Source: Planotetraspora mira (GTDB lineage: Bacteria > Actinomycetota > Actinomycetes > Streptosporangiales > Streptosporangiaceae). Taken from it: DNA of 64,000 nucleotides. This document shows positions 37,107 to 46,711 of the stretch, piece after piece. Each line of letters begins with the position of its first letter. Position 1 is the stretch's first letter. The stretch covers positions 186,001 through 250,000 of the forward strand of contig NZ_BOOO01000001.1 of the NCBI RefSeq assembly GCF_016863275.1, written 5' to 3'. Under the pieces are notes generated by a model. It saw only the letters and a program-made list of their open reading frames with translations. It had not been told where the DNA came from and did not search any database. The translations under genes and the position numbers were made by a program.

Positions 37107-38087
37107 ATGACCAGCTTTCTGGTACGCCGGATACTCGGCGCCATCGTGATCCTGATTCTCATCAGCCTGATCACGTTCTACCTCTTCTACGCCCTGCCAC
37201 GGGATCCGGCCCGGGCCTTCTGCGGCAAGATCTGCCGCCCGGAGACGCTGACGCTGATCCGGCACAACCTGGGGATGGACGAGCCGCTGTTCGTGCAGTA
37301 CTGGCACTGGCTGTCCGGCATCTTCATGGGCCGTGAATTCACCCAGTTCGGGGCCTGCCCGGCGCCCTGCCTGGGGTACTCCTTCGCCACGCAGGAGCCC
37401 GTCTTCAGTGCCATCGTGGACCGGTTCCCCGTGACCCTGTCCCTCACGCTCGGCGCGTCCGTCGTCATCCTGTCCTTCGGGATCCTGACCGGCATGCTCG
37501 CCGCGTGGAAGGTCGGGCAGCCGCTCGACAAGATCGCCAGCTCCACGTCCGTGATCGGCGCCTCGCTGCAGATCTACTTCGTCGGCCCGCTGGTGGTGTT
37601 CGCCGTGGTGGACACCCTCGGGCTGCTCCCGCGCCCCTCCTACGTCCCGTTCACCGAGGACCCGCTCACCTGGTTCGTGCATCTGCTGATCCCGTGGGTG
37701 GTGTTGTCGATCATCTTCACCGCCAACTACACCCGCATGACCCGCTCGCAGATGCTCGAGCAACTCGCCGAGGACTACGTCCGTACGGCGCGGGCCAAGG
37801 GGATGTCCGGACGATCGGTCTTCTTCCGGTTCGCGTGGCGAGGCGCGATGATCCCCATCATCACGATCTTCGGCGTCGACCTCGCGACGCTGCTGGGCGG
37901 CGCGATCATCACCGAACAGACCTTCACCCTGCACGGCATCGGCGAGCTGGCCGTACGGGCCGTGCAGAACACCGACCTGCCGATGCTGCTCGGCGTGACC
38001 GTGGTCGGTGCCGCGGCCATCGTCTTCCTGAACATCGTGGTCGACGTGCTGTACGCGTTCATCGACCCCCGCGTCCGGCTGAGCTGA
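37107..38087 (+). CDS. Oligopeptide/dipeptide ABC transporter permease, OppB type
   Basis: 326-residue permease: N-terminal helix LGAIVILILISLITFYLFY after TSFLVRRI, the OppB loop with LGMDEPLFVQYWHWL, and an EAA region YVRTARAKGMSGRSVFFRFAWRG. ITEQTFTLHGIGEL is characteristic of DppB/OppB. It pairs with the OppC-type permease upstream of the binding-protein gene. Confidence 0.9.
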   Translation: MTSFLVRRILGAIVILILISLITFYLFYALPRDPARAFCGKICRPETLTLIRHNLGMDEPLFVQYWHWLSGIFMGREFTQFGACPAPCLGYSFATQEPVFSAIVDRFPVTLSLTLGASVVILSFGILTGMLAAWKVGQPLDKIASSTSVIGASLQIYFVGPLVVFAVVDTLGLLPRPSYVPFTEDPLTWFVHLLIPWVVLSIIFTANYTRMTRSQMLEQLAEDYVRTARAKGMSGRSVFFRFAWRGAMIPIITIFGVDLATLLGGAIITEQTFTLHGIGELAVRAVQNTDLPMLLGVTVVGAAAIVFLNIVVDVLYAFIDPRVRLS

Positions 38088-38164
38088 GCCCGAGGGCCCT
38101 CGAACATGCACGCCGCATCCGTCCGCACCGAGCAGACCGAGCAGTACAGAAGCTGGAGCAGTAA

Positions 38165-39229
38165 GTGACCACCGTGTCGTGGAGCAGCGAGCCGGGGACC
38201 TCGCGCGGCCCTGAGCCGTTCCTGTCCGTCCGTGATCTCAGCGTGCGGTTCAGCACCGAGGACGGCGTCGTCCACGCCGTGGACGGGCTCTCCTTCGACG
38301 TGGAGAAGGGGACGACTCTCGGCATCGTGGGTGAGTCCGGGTCGGGCAAGTCCGTCACCAACCTCACCATCCTGGGGCTGCACGATCCCGCGCACACCGA
38401 GGTCGACGGCGAGATCTGGCTGGAGGACCAGGAGCTCGTCGGGGCCGGCGCCTCGACCTTGGAGAAACTACGCGGCAACCGGGTCGCGATGATCTTCCAG
38501 GACCCGCTGACCTCGCTGTCCCCCTTCCACACGATCGGGCGGCAGATCGGGGAGGTGTACCGCAAGCACAAGGGCGCGAGCAAGAAGGAGGCCCGCGACC
38601 GCGCGATCGAGATGCTCGAACGTGTCGGCATCCCGCAGCCCGCCACCCGCGTCGATCACTACCCCCACGAGTTCTCCGGCGGCATGCGCCAGCGCGCGAT
38701 GATCGCCATGGCTCTCGTCTGCGATCCCGATCTGCTGATCGCCGACGAGCCCACCACCGCGCTCGACGTCACCGTCCAGGCGCAGATCCTCGACCTGCTC
38801 AAGGACCTGCAGCAGCAGTTCGGCACGACCATCATCCTGATCACCCATGATCTCGGGGTGGTCGCCAACACCGCCGACAACGTCCTGGTGATGTACGCGG
38901 GACGGGCCGCGGAAAGGGGCACGGTCCGCGAGGTCCTGAGCAAGCCCAGCCATCCGTACACCTGGGGGCTCCTGTCCTCCATGCCCCGGCTGACGTCGTC
39001 CGTCGACATGCCGCTGGTGCCCGTCCGCGGCACCCCTCCGAGCCTGCTCAATCGCCCGGCCGGTTGCGCCTTCCATCCGCGATGCGACTTCCCGCAGCTC
39101 GTCGGATCGGATCTGTGCTTCACTCAACGACCGGACATCTCCCCTGAGAACGGGCACGGAGACGCCTGCTATCTCACCCTCCAGCAGAAGAGGGACATCC
39201 GCACCGGCGACACCAAGGAACAGGCATGA
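38165..39229 (+). CDS. Oligopeptide ABC transporter ATP-binding protein, OppD type
   Basis: 354-residue ABC ATPase: Walker A GESGSGKS, signature FSGGMRQR, Walker [14 protein letters not shown]-loop ITHDLGVV. The C-terminal oligopeptide/dipeptide extension has [14 protein letters not shown] and a Cys-containing [11 protein letters not shown] segment, which in OppD/DppD proteins can bind an iron-sulfur cluster. GTG start at 38165; the 77-nt gap before it holds no gene. Confidence 0.9.
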   Translation: MTTVSWSSEPGTSRGPEPFLSVRDLSVRFSTEDGVVHAVDGLSFDVEKGTTLGIVGESGSGKSVTNLTILGLHDPAHTEVDGEIWLEDQELVGAGASTLEKLRGNRVAMIFQDPLTSLSPFHTIGRQIGEVYRKHKGASKKEARDRAIEMLERVGIPQPATRVDHYPHEFSGGMRQRAMIAMALVCDPDLLIADEPTTALDVTVQAQILDLLKDLQQQFGTTIILITHDLGVVANTADNVLVMYAGRAAERGTVREVLSKPSHPYTWGLLSSMPRLTSSVDMPLVPVRGTPPSLLNRPAGCAFHPRCDFPQLVGSDLCFTQRPDISPENGHGDACYLTLQQKRDIRTGDTKEQA

Positions 39230-40257
39230 GCGAGACGCTGCTGGAGATGCAGGGGCTGACCAAGCACTTCCCGGTCCGGGGCGGCCTGATCTTCAAGCAC
39301 CAGATCGGGAGCGTCCACGCCGTGGACGGCGTGGACCTGACCGTGGGAGCCGGAGAAGTCGTGGGCCTCGTGGGCGAGTCGGGCTGCGGCAAGTCCACCA
39401 CCGGGCGGCTGGCCTCGCGCCTGCTCGAGCCGACGGCCGGCAAGATCCTCTATCAGGGCCGCGACATCAGCCACAGCTCGCGGCGCGAGCTCAAGCCGAT
39501 CAGGCCCGAGATCCAGATGATCTTCCAGGACCCCTACAGCTCGCTCAATCCCCGGCAGACCGTCGGCACGATCATCCGCGGCCCGATGGAGATCAACGGC
39601 ATCAATCCCGAGGGCGGGAGGAAGAAGCGGGCCCAGGAACTGCTGGAGATCGTCGGCCTGAACCCGGAGCACTACAACCGGTTCCCGCATGAGTTCTCGG
39701 GCGGGCAGCGCCAGCGCATCGGCGTCGCCCGGGCCCTGGCGCTCGACCCCAAGCTGATCATCGCGGACGAGCCGGTGTCGGCGCTCGACGTCTCCATCCA
39801 GGCCCAGGTCGTCAACCTGCTCCAGCAACTGCAGCGCGACCTCGGCATCGCGTTCCTGTTCATCGCGCACGACCTCGCGATCGTCAGGCACTTCTCCCAG
39901 CGGGTGGCGGTGATGTACCTCGGCAAGATCGTCGAGGTCGGCGACCGTCAGTCGATCTACGAGCGGCCGAGGCATCCGTACACGCACGCCCTGCTCTCGG
40001 CCGTCCCCGAGCCCGACGTGACCAGCGAACCGCGGGAGCGCATCCGCCTGGCGGGCGACGTGCCCTCCCCCATCAACCCGCCGTCGGGCTGCCGCTTCCG
40101 CACCCGGTGCTGGAAGGCGCAGGACAAGTGCGCGACGGAGGTTCCGCCGCTGATCCAGCTGAACGGCAACCGCGAGGGGCACCTCACCGCGTGCCACTTC
40201 CCCGAGGCTCCGACGGTCCACGGGGACGACGTGGTGCTCGACCCCGCCCTCGTCTGA
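39226..40257 (+). CDS. Oligopeptide ABC transporter ATP-binding protein, OppF type
   Basis: 343-residue second ATPase: Walker [10 protein letters not shown], signature FSGGQRQR, Walker [13 protein letters not shown] and the C-terminal extension [14 protein letters not shown] with [14 protein letters not shown]. Its ATG overlaps the OppD-type stop (ATGA). Last gene of the operon. Confidence 0.92.
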   Translation: MSETLLEMQGLTKHFPVRGGLIFKHQIGSVHAVDGVDLTVGAGEVVGLVGESGCGKSTTGRLASRLLEPTAGKILYQGRDISHSSRRELKPIRPEIQMIFQDPYSSLNPRQTVGTIIRGPMEINGINPEGGRKKRAQELLEIVGLNPEHYNRFPHEFSGGQRQRIGVARALALDPKLIIADEPVSALDVSIQAQVVNLLQQLQRDLGIAFLFIAHDLAIVRHFSQRVAVMYLGKIVEVGDRQSIYERPRHPYTHALLSAVPEPDVTSEPRERIRLAGDVPSPINPPSGCRFRTRCWKAQDKCATEVPPLIQLNGNREGHLTACHFPEAPTVHGDDVVLDPALV

Positions 40258-40275
40258 CCACCCCCGCCGAAGCCG

Positions 40276-40305
40276 GGCGCCGACCCGGTAGACCCGTTCG
40301 GCGCC
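40276..40305. terminator. Bidirectional terminator between opp operon and rpe
   Basis: GGCGCCGA (40276-40283) pairs perfectly with TCGGCGCC (40298-40305) around a 14-nt loop, between two converging genes. No T-tract is present on either side. Confidence 0.6.
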
Positions 40306-40331
40306 TGGAGGCGACGCGTTCCGATCCGGGC

Positions 40332-40991
40332 TCAGGCCTGCTGCGCCAGCGCGCGCAGGCTCCGTACGGCCTGAGCCGGGTCGTCGGCGCCGTAGACGGC
40401 GTTGCCGGCCACGAACACGTCGGCCCCGGCCTCGGCGCAGCGCTCGATGGTCGCGGCCGACACGCCGCCGTCCACCTGAAGCCACACCTCGCCGCCGTAC
40501 TTGTCGATGAGCCCGCGCGCCTTGGTGATCTTGGGAAGCATGATGTCCAGGAAGCCCTGTCCGCCGAATCCGGGCTCCACGGTCATGACCAGGAGCATGT
40601 CGATCTCGGGCAGCAGGTCCTCGTAGGGGTCGACCGGCGTTGCGGGGTTGATTGCGAGCCCTGAACGCGCCCCGGCGGCGCGGATCGCACGGAGCGTGCG
40701 CACGGCCGCCTTGGCCGCCTCGGCGTGGATGGTGACGCTCGCCGCGCCGGCCTCCGCGTAGCCGGGCGCCCAGCGATCCGGATCGTCGATCATCAGATGA
40801 CAGTCGATCGGCGTGGAGGTCGTCTTCAACAGGGCCTCGACGACGGGCAGTCCCAACGTCAGGTTGGGCACGAAGTGATAGTCCATGACGTCCACGTGCA
40901 GCCAGTCGGCGACGCCCTCGACCCGGGCGGCCTCGTCGGCCAGGCGGGCGAAATCGGCGGACAGGATGCTGGGCGAGATCTGTACGGCCAT
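40332..40991 (-). CDS. rpe: Ribulose-phosphate 3-epimerase
   Basis: 219-residue TIM-barrel enzyme of the pentose phosphate pathway. Motifs: [33 protein letters not shown] with the metal His/Asp, [20 protein letters not shown] and [14 protein letters not shown] start. Its position near rsmB, fmt and rib genes matches other actinomycetes; here the PadR module and opp operon are inserted around it. Confidence 0.97.
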   Translation of the reverse strand: MAVQISPSILSADFARLADEAARVEGVADWLHVDVMDYHFVPNLTLGLPVVEALLKTTSTPIDCHLMIDDPDRWAPGYAEAGAASVTIHAEAAKAAVRTLRAIRAAGARSGLAINPATPVDPYEDLLPEIDMLLVMTVEPGFGGQGFLDIMLPKITKARGLIDKYGGEVWLQVDGGVSAATIERCAEAGADVFVAGNAVYGADDPAQAVRSLRALAQQA

Positions 40992-41058
40992 AGTGCCAGC
41001 AGTCTATTTCGCCCCGGCCACACCCAGGCCCCACGCCCGGACGCACCCCGGCGCACCC

Positions 41059-41095
41059 TTGCACCTGAGTCAATTGATCGGTATATATCGTCTAC
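41059..41095 (+). promoter_or_regulatory. Promoter and operator of padR, probably leaderless
   Basis: -35 TTGCAC (41059-41064), 17-nt spacer, -10 TATATA (41082-41087); the ATG begins 9 nt after the -10, so the transcript should start at or just before it. An imperfect palindrome CGGTATATATCG (41079-41090) covers the -10 and is a good candidate for autoregulation by PadR. No ribosome-binding site is present. Confidence 0.65.
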
Positions 41096-41488
41096 ATGAA
41101 TGATCGATCCATGCAGGAACCCACGTTCCTGATCCTCACGGCGCTGGCCGCGGGACCCCAGCACGGCTACGGCATCATCACCGACGTTCTGGCGATCTCC
41201 GATGAGCGGGTGCGGCTGCGCGCCGGCACGCTGTACGCGGCGCTGGACCGTCTCCAGGGAGAGGGCATGATCGAGACCGACCGTGAGGAGGTCGTCGACG
41301 GCCGGGCCCGGCGCTACTACCGGCTGACCTCCGAAGGCGCGGCCCGTCTTGCCGTCGAGACCGAGCGACTGCGCCGGAACGTGGAGACCGCGGCCTCCCG
41401 CCTCAGCCGCAGGCCGCGCATGACCACCGAGCCTGGAACGCTGGGCGCGTTCTTCCGTACGGCGGCCGTCGCGGGGGGCGCCTCATGA
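41096..41488 (+). CDS. PadR family transcriptional regulator
   Basis: 130-residue winged-helix repressor: ILTALAAGPQHGYGIITDVL, GTLYAALDRLQGEGMIETDRE and RRYYRLTSEGAARLA are the PadR signature. A short C-terminal tail ends at an ATGA overlap with the membrane protein gene, with which it forms a two-gene operon. The likely effector and targets are unknown; see the promoter entry for leaderless expression and autoregulation. Confidence 0.92.
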   Translation: MNDRSMQEPTFLILTALAAGPQHGYGIITDVLAISDERVRLRAGTLYAALDRLQGEGMIETDREEVVDGRARRYYRLTSEGAARLAVETERLRRNVETAASRLSRRPRMTTEPGTLGAFFRTAAVAGGAS

Positions 41489-42456
41489 CCTCTCTGGAAC
41501 AGCATTACCGCAGGCTGCTGGCCTGGTATCCGAAGGAGCACCGCGCCGAGCACGCTGACGAGATGCTCGCCGTCCTGCTCGCCGGATCCGCCGCGGACCA
41601 GAGGCGGCCCGCCGTGCGCGAGACCGTCGACCTGGCCCGCGGCGCCCTGGCCATCCGGCTCCGCAGGGCGCTCGTCGGAGAGTCGGGCAGACTGTGGCTC
41701 GCCGCCTTCAACATCGCGGCGCTCATCGGGTCGATCGTGCTCCTGCTCAACCCGCTGCACCGGACCCTCGTGGCCATCATCGATCTCGTCGATGCCCTGC
41801 TGCCGGGCGTTCGGTGGACCGTGATGCCGCCGGAGCCTGTGGGCATCGCGTTCGTCCTGCGATATCTCGCATTGGTCCTGCCGTACGCGCTGATCGTCGT
41901 GCTCGCCTGGCTCGGCCGGAAGAAGGCTGCGGCGGTGTGCGCGTGGGTGTGGGTGGTGATGGACGCGTGGTACGAGACCACCGCACGTTTCCGGTTCGCC
42001 CCCGGCGCGCTCTCCTACCTGGGGGCCGGGGACCTCTGGGATGCGGCGCCACGCCTGCTGCCGGTCGTCCTGGTCGCCGCGATGCTGACCCTCGCGCCGT
42101 CTCCCGGCCCCGCCCCTCTGGGCACCCGGCGGCTGCTCGTCTGGACCTCCGCGTTCGTGGCGACGCTGGTGCTCCAGAAGATGCATTTCGCGCCGCTTCC
42201 ATTGATGATCGTCGCGGCGATCGTGGTGGTGCTCGCGGTGCGCTCCCGGACCGGCCGCAGGGTGTTGGTAGTGATGTCACCCCTCGTCATCCGGGAGTTC
42301 GTCTCCGGGATATGGCTGGAGTCGATCGTCGTCGCGCTCGCAATGGCGATCCTCGGCGCAGCCCTGTGGCTGACCCGCTTCGCCCCGCCGGCCGTTCTGC
42401 CCGGCACCGGCGGCGGCTCGAGGCGGCCAGAGGAGGACGCCTCACCTGCGGCGTAG
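41485..42456 (+). CDS. PadR-associated multi-helix membrane protein
   Basis: 323-residue protein with a soluble N-terminus of the type seen in actinobacterial PadR-linked proteins (YRRLLAWYPKEHRAEHADEMLAVLLAG) and about eight hydrophobic segments between residues 70 and 310. Its stop overlaps the 3' end of the convergent rsmB by 15 nt. Such pairs are common in actinomycetes; whether the protein is a sensor, transporter or stress factor is unknown. Confidence 0.75.
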   Translation: MTSLEQHYRRLLAWYPKEHRAEHADEMLAVLLAGSAADQRRPAVRETVDLARGALAIRLRRALVGESGRLWLAAFNIAALIGSIVLLLNPLHRTLVAIIDLVDALLPGVRWTVMPPEPVGIAFVLRYLALVLPYALIVVLAWLGRKKAAAVCAWVWVVMDAWYETTARFRFAPGALSYLGAGDLWDAAPRLLPVVLVAAMLTLAPSPGPAPLGTRRLLVWTSAFVATLVLQKMHFAPLPLMIVAAIVVVLAVRSRTGRRVLVVMSPLVIREFVSGIWLESIVVALAMAILGAALWLTRFAPPAVLPGTGGGSRRPEEDASPAA

Positions 42457-43950
42457 CAGCGCCAGGAACATCGCGTCGGTGCCGTGCCGGTGCGGCCAGA
42501 ACTGCGCGTACGGCCCGTCTCCCAGGTCCGGGACCTCGGGCAGGAACTCCCTCGCGTCCAGCATCTCCACCCGGTCCCTGACGTCGTCCACGACCGCCCG
42601 CGTCTCGGCGAGGTGCGGGGAGCACGTGACATAGGCGACCACGCCGCCGGGCCGTACGGCCTCCAGCGCGGAATCGAGCAGGCGGCGCTGCAGGGCCGTC
42701 AACTCGGGGATGCTCCGGGGGTCGCGCCGCCAGCGGGCCTCCGGCCGCCTGCGCAGGGCTCCGAGCCCGGTGCAGGGGGCGTCGAGCATGACCCTGTCGA
42801 AGGCTCCGGCGCGCCAGGGCGGCTCGGTTCCGTCGGCGACCACCACCTCGGCGTCCTTGGTGGTGTTCCACACCAGGCGGGCGCGGTGATACTGCGCGTC
42901 CGCGGCGAGCAGGTGCCCCCCGCCCTGTACGGCGAGCGCGTCCAGCAGACCGGCCTTGCCGCCCGGCCCCGCGCACATGTCGAGCCAGCGGCCGTCGGCG
43001 TCGAGCGGCACCCGCGTGAGCGCGAGGGCCACGAGCTGGCTCGCCTCGTCCTGAACCGCCGCGCGGGCCTCTCCCACGGCCCGCAGCGAACCGGGATCCC
43101 CCTCGGGCAGGTAGACGCCGTACGGCGAGTACCTGGCGCGCTCGCCTCCCGCCTCGACGAGCTCCTCGATGGAACAGCGCCCGGGCCGGGCCACCAGGGC
43201 CACGCGCGGCCGGTCGTTGTCGGCCGCCAGGAGGGCGGCCGTCTCGTCGAAGTCGCCTCCCAGCGCGTCGCGAAGCGCGCTGACGATCCAGCGCGGATGG
43301 CTGTGGGAGACCGCGAGGTTGCCGACGGGGTCCTCCTCACGCGGCGGGGCGACGATCGCGAGCCACTCCTCGAGCGTCCGCCCGGCGACCTTCCGCAGCA
43401 CGGCGTTGGCGTATCGGGACGGGCCCGTGCCGACCCGGAGCCGCACGAGGTCGATCGTGGCGCTCACGGCGGCGTGCGGAGGGATGCGCGTCTTGAGGAG
43501 CTGGTGGACGCCGAGCCGTATGGCGTCGAGCAGCGGCGGGTCCACCTGCTCGGGGGGACGGTCGCTGCACGCGGCGATGATCTCGTCGTAGGTGCCGAGG
43601 CCCCGCAACGTGCCGTAGGCCAGCTCGGTGGCGAGCGCGGCGTCACGCCCGCTGAGCCGCCGCTGCCGGAGCAGCGAGGGCATGAGCAGGTTGGCGTACG
43701 CGTCGCGCTCGTCGACGGCCCTCATGAGGTCATAGGCGGCGTTGCGGGCCTCGTCCCTCGTCGGGCGCTGGGGACGGCGACGGCCTCCCGGGCCGCTTCC
43801 GCCGCGACCCTGGCCTCCGCCGCGCCCCTGCGAGCCTCCACGCCCCTGAGAGCCCCCACGGCCTTGGGAACCTCCGGTCGAGCCTCCTGACGCGCCGTGG
43901 ACTCCCTGCGCGTCCCTGGCGGCCCCTCCGCCGCCTGTCTGGCTGCTCAT
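42442..43950 (-). CDS. rsmB: 16S rRNA m5C967 methyltransferase RsmB
   Basis: RsmB/Sun methylates C967 of 16S rRNA. After a Gly/Arg-rich N-terminus with four SQGRGG/GQGRGG repeats (about residues 25-50), a NusB-like RNA-binding domain follows (ARNAAYDLMRAVDERDAYANLL), then the methyltransferase domain with SAM motif WLDMCAGPGGKAGLL and the two catalytic cysteines in DAPCTGLGALRRRPE and YVTCSPH. ATG 43950 starts 4 nt after the fmt stop; an upstream start at 43989 would overlap fmt by 35 nt. Confidence 0.94.
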   Translation of the reverse strand: MSSQTGGGGAARDAQGVHGASGGSTGGSQGRGGSQGRGGSQGRGGGQGRGGSGPGGRRRPQRPTRDEARNAAYDLMRAVDERDAYANLLMPSLLRQRRLSGRDAALATELAYGTLRGLGTYDEIIAACSDRPPEQVDPPLLDAIRLGVHQLLKTRIPPHAAVSATIDLVRLRVGTGPSRYANAVLRKVAGRTLEEWLAIVAPPREEDPVGNLAVSHSHPRWIVSALRDALGGDFDETAALLAADNDRPRVALVARPGRCSIEELVEAGGERARYSPYGVYLPEGDPGSLRAVGEARAAVQDEASQLVALALTRVPLDADGRWLDMCAGPGGKAGLLDALAVQGGGHLLAADAQYHRARLVWNTTKDAEVVVADGTEPPWRAGAFDRVMLDAPCTGLGALRRRPEARWRRDPRSIPELTALQRRLLDSALEAVRPGGVVAYVTCSPHLAETRAVVDDVRDRVEMLDAREFLPEVPDLGDGPYAQFWPHRHGTDAMFLALLRRR

Positions 43951-43954
43951 CGGC

Positions 43955-44884
43955 TCAGCCCAGCCGGTCCTGGCCGGTGACGCGGACACCGCGCGCCCAT
44001 TCGGCCGACGTCATGAGGCGCTTGCCCTGCGGCTGCACCTCGCCCAGCTCGATCGGGTGACTGCCCGTCCCGACGAGCACGGCCTTCTTGGACGCCGCCA
44101 TCTCCCCGGGCTCGAGCTTGTCGGCCTCGGGCGCGAGCCGTACGGGACCGAGCTTGACGCGCTGGCCGCGGAACTCCGTCCACGCGCCGGGGGCCGGCGT
44201 GCAGGCGCGGACGAGCCGGTCCACCCGCATGGCCGGAGCCGCCCAGTCCACCCGCCCGTCGTCCACGCCGATCTTGGGTGCGATGCTCACGCCGTCGGCG
44301 GGTTGGGGCCGTGCCTCTAGGACGCCGTCCTCGACGCCGTCGAGCGTCGCCACGAGCAGCCCGGCACCCGACTCCGCGAGCCGCGCGAGCAGGTCGCCGC
44401 TGGTGTCGTCCGGCCGGATCTCTTCGGTCACCACGCCGAAGACGGGGCCGGCGTCGAGTTCCTTCACGATCCGGAACGTCGACGCGCCCGTGATCTCGTC
44501 ACCGTGCAGGACGGCATGCTGGACCGGTGCCGCTCCCCGCCAGGCGGGCAGCAGCGAGAAGTGCAGATTGATCCACCCATGGGGCGGGATGTCCAGCGCG
44601 GACTGTGGAAGCAGGGCTCCATAGGCGACGACCGGACAGCAATCCGGATTTATCGCCCGCAGGCGGTCGAGGAAGCCCGGGTCTCCGGCCTTCGCCGGCT
44701 TGAGCACCTCGATGCCCGACTCCTCGGCGAGCTGGGCCACCGGGCTGGGGTGGACCTGCCGCCCCCGGCCCGACTGCGCGTCCGGGCGGGTCACGACGGC
44801 GACCACCTCGTGGCGGGGCGAGTCCAGCAGGGCGCGGAGGGACGGGAGCGCGGTGTCCGGAGTGCCGGCGAAGACCAGGCGCAC
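43955..44884 (-). CDS. fmt: Methionyl-tRNA formyltransferase
   Basis: 309-residue enzyme that formylates initiator Met-t[19 protein letters not shown] start, catalytic [18 protein letters not shown] (Asn/His) and DAGPVF, plus a C-terminal OB domain. The GTG at 44884 shares one base with the def stop (TAGTG), so the two are coupled. The in-frame sequence further upstream belongs to the def region and lacks similarity. Confidence 0.97.
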   Translation of the reverse strand: MRLVFAGTPDTALPSLRALLDSPRHEVVAVVTRPDAQSGRGRQVHPSPVAQLAEESGIEVLKPAKAGDPGFLDRLRAINPDCCPVVAYGALLPQSALDIPPHGWINLHFSLLPAWRGAAPVQHAVLHGDEITGASTFRIVKELDAGPVFGVVTEEIRPDDTSGDLLARLAESGAGLLVATLDGVEDGVLEARPQPADGVSIAPKIGVDDGRVDWAAPAMRVDRLVRACTPAPGAWTEFRGQRVKLGPVRLAPEADKLEPGEMAASKKAVLVGTGSHPIELGEVQPQGKRLMTSAEWARGVRVTGQDRLG

Positions 44885-45432
44885 TACAGGGCCCTCCCGT
44901 GCGTCGCGTGCGGAGAAAGCTTCACGGCGGGTGCGGAAAGGCCGCTCCACTCGGCCTCCCGTACGGCCTTCATGGCCAGCTTGCGCTGCTTGGCGTCCAT
45001 CCTGTCGATGAACAGCACGCCGTCCAGGTGGTCGGTCTCGTGCTGGAAGCACCGTGCCATGAGGTCGGTGCCCTCGAGCGTGATCGGCTCGCCGTGCATG
45101 TCGAACCCCCTGGCGACGGCCCGGATGGCGCGCGGCGTGGGGAAGGCCAGGCCGGGGAACGACAGGCACCCCTCCTCGCCCTCCTCGTCGAGCTCCTCGG
45201 ACAGGTCGAGGTCGGGGTTGATCAGATGTCCCAGCTGCTCGTCGACGTAGTAGGTGAAGACCCGCAGCCCGACGCCGATCTGCGGCGCGGCCAGACCGGC
45301 TCCGGGCGCGTCCATCATCGTGTCGGTGAGGTCCTTGACGAGCTTGCGCAGCTCCTTGTCGAAGTCGACCACCGGCTCCGCCGGAGTGCGCAGCACCGGG
45401 TCGCCGAACAGGCGGATCGGCTGGATGGCCAA
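44884..45432 (-). CDS. def: Peptide deformylase
   Basis: 182-residue metalloprotease that removes the N-formyl group. Three motifs: [19 protein letters not shown] (Cys ligand) and QHETDHLDG (HExxH ligands). The only reasonable start is TTG 45432, which yields the family N-terminus [17 protein letters not shown] and has GGAG 7 nt upstream. It forms a unit with fmt and rsmB. Confidence 0.96.
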   Translation of the reverse strand: MAIQPIRLFGDPVLRTPAEPVVDFDKELRKLVKDLTDTMMDAPGAGLAAPQIGVGLRVFTYYVDEQLGHLINPDLDLSEELDEEGEEGCLSFPGLAFPTPRAIRAVARGFDMHGEPITLEGTDLMARCFQHETDHLDGVLFIDRMDAKQRKLAMKAVREAEWSGLSAPAVKLSPHATHGRAL

Positions 45433-45473
45433 CGGTGGGCTCCATTCGCGTCGTTCTGTGGGATCACCACAGT

Positions 45474-46688
45474 TTACGGGCGCGAGCGTGCCTTCATCGC
45501 CGTCTTCCTCGCCACCTTGGCGATCACGGGGTCGGGATGGTGGCCGCTGAGCATCTCCAGGACGGCGAGCGCGTCGGGATGGTCGCTCCTGCCCATCGCC
45601 GGCATCAGCGTCAGCAGGTCCTCGCCCAGGATGTCGTACTGCGTCATCGAGTCGACCGGGGCCGTGATGTAGAGCAGGGCGGCGAGGGTGTCCACGGCCA
45701 CCCAGGCGCCGTCCCCCTCCCCCAGCGCCGGCGCGTCGAGGTCCCGCACGCCGAGCCAGGCCGCGGCGTACCGCGACATCATGGGCTCGTCGAGCGCCTC
45801 GCGGACGGCGGGCTCCGCCTCCGGGCCCAGCTCCTCCAGGATGGTCCCCGCGGTGCCCCGCTGGGCGGCGTTTCCGGAGGCCGCGATCTTGATCAGCTCG
45901 CGCGCGGCGTCCTCGGGCACCCGCTGCTCCAGCCAGAGCGTGGCGGCGCTGGCCGACGCCTTGCCCTGGAGCATCGAGTCGATCAGCTCGGCGGCGGTCA
46001 GCTCGGCGAACCCGGCGACCTCGTGCAGGGAAGGCGCGTCGTGGCCTTCCCTGAGCAGGTCGCGGCGCACGGCCCACACGCCGGGCTGGGTGAGCCTGAC
46101 GAGATCGCCGGTCACCTCGATCAGCCCGCAGTACTCCAGCAGTTTCATGGCCTCGGCCAGCTCGCCGGGCAGCGTCATCCGCAGCCGCTTGAGCTCCGTC
46201 TGGCGCGCCTCGCATCCGACCTCGTGCGCCTGGAGGATGCCGGTGGCGAGCGCCGCGACCGGCATTCCGTCCCGCACCGAGTAGATCGTCGCCAGGATCT
46301 CCGTGAGGTGCTCGTCGACGACGCTCGAGCCGGTGAGGCCCTCCTCCGTGCGGTCGAGCACGTCCATCACCACGCCGTCCCAGAACTCCATGGGGTCGGC
46401 GACGCCGGGGCCGGGACGGGCTCCCGCACGGGTGATCTCGATGAGGCGTCCGTTCACCGCGACGACCCACAGCAGGTGGAGCCGCTTGGCGGCCAGATCC
46501 AGCTCGGCGACGGCGGCGCGCGCGTCGTCGGTGGTCAGCAGGCCGTGCTCGGTGACCTCCCGGACACCCGTCCATCCGGCCAGGCGTGCGGCGTCCCGCA
46601 CCAGGGGGATCGCCCGCACCGCGTGAGCCAGCTCCGCATCGGGGGCGAGCTCGACCGGCGGAAAGGTGAGCACGTCGCTGTCGGCCAT
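45474..46688 (-). CDS. Unknown protein, shorter paralog of a tandem pair
   Basis: 404-residue soluble protein that I cannot assign. It is clearly related to the gene upstream: AHAVRAIPLVRDAARLAGW near the start, WLGVRDLDAPAL, SDHPDALAVLEMLSGHHPD and the basic C-terminus ARKTAMKARSRP all have counterparts there. It is mostly helical by eye, with HEAT-like helix pairs in the second half. No catalytic motif, signal peptide or membrane segment. Located between def and its paralog, same strand. Confidence 0.8.
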   Translation of the reverse strand: MADSDVLTFPPVELAPDAELAHAVRAIPLVRDAARLAGWTGVREVTEHGLLTTDDARAAVAELDLAAKRLHLLWVVAVNGRLIEITRAGARPGPGVADPMEFWDGVVMDVLDRTEEGLTGSSVVDEHLTEILATIYSVRDGMPVAALATGILQAHEVGCEARQTELKRLRMTLPGELAEAMKLLEYCGLIEVTGDLVRLTQPGVWAVRRDLLREGHDAPSLHEVAGFAELTAAELIDSMLQGKASASAATLWLEQRVPEDAARELIKIAASGNAAQRGTAGTILEELGPEAEPAVREALDEPMMSRYAAAWLGVRDLDAPALGEGDGAWVAVDTLAALLYITAPVDSMTQYDILGEDLLTLMPAMGRSDHPDALAVLEMLSGHHPDPVIAKVARKTAMKARSRP

Positions 46689-46711
46689 TCCAGCAACTTA
46701 CTCCACACGCG

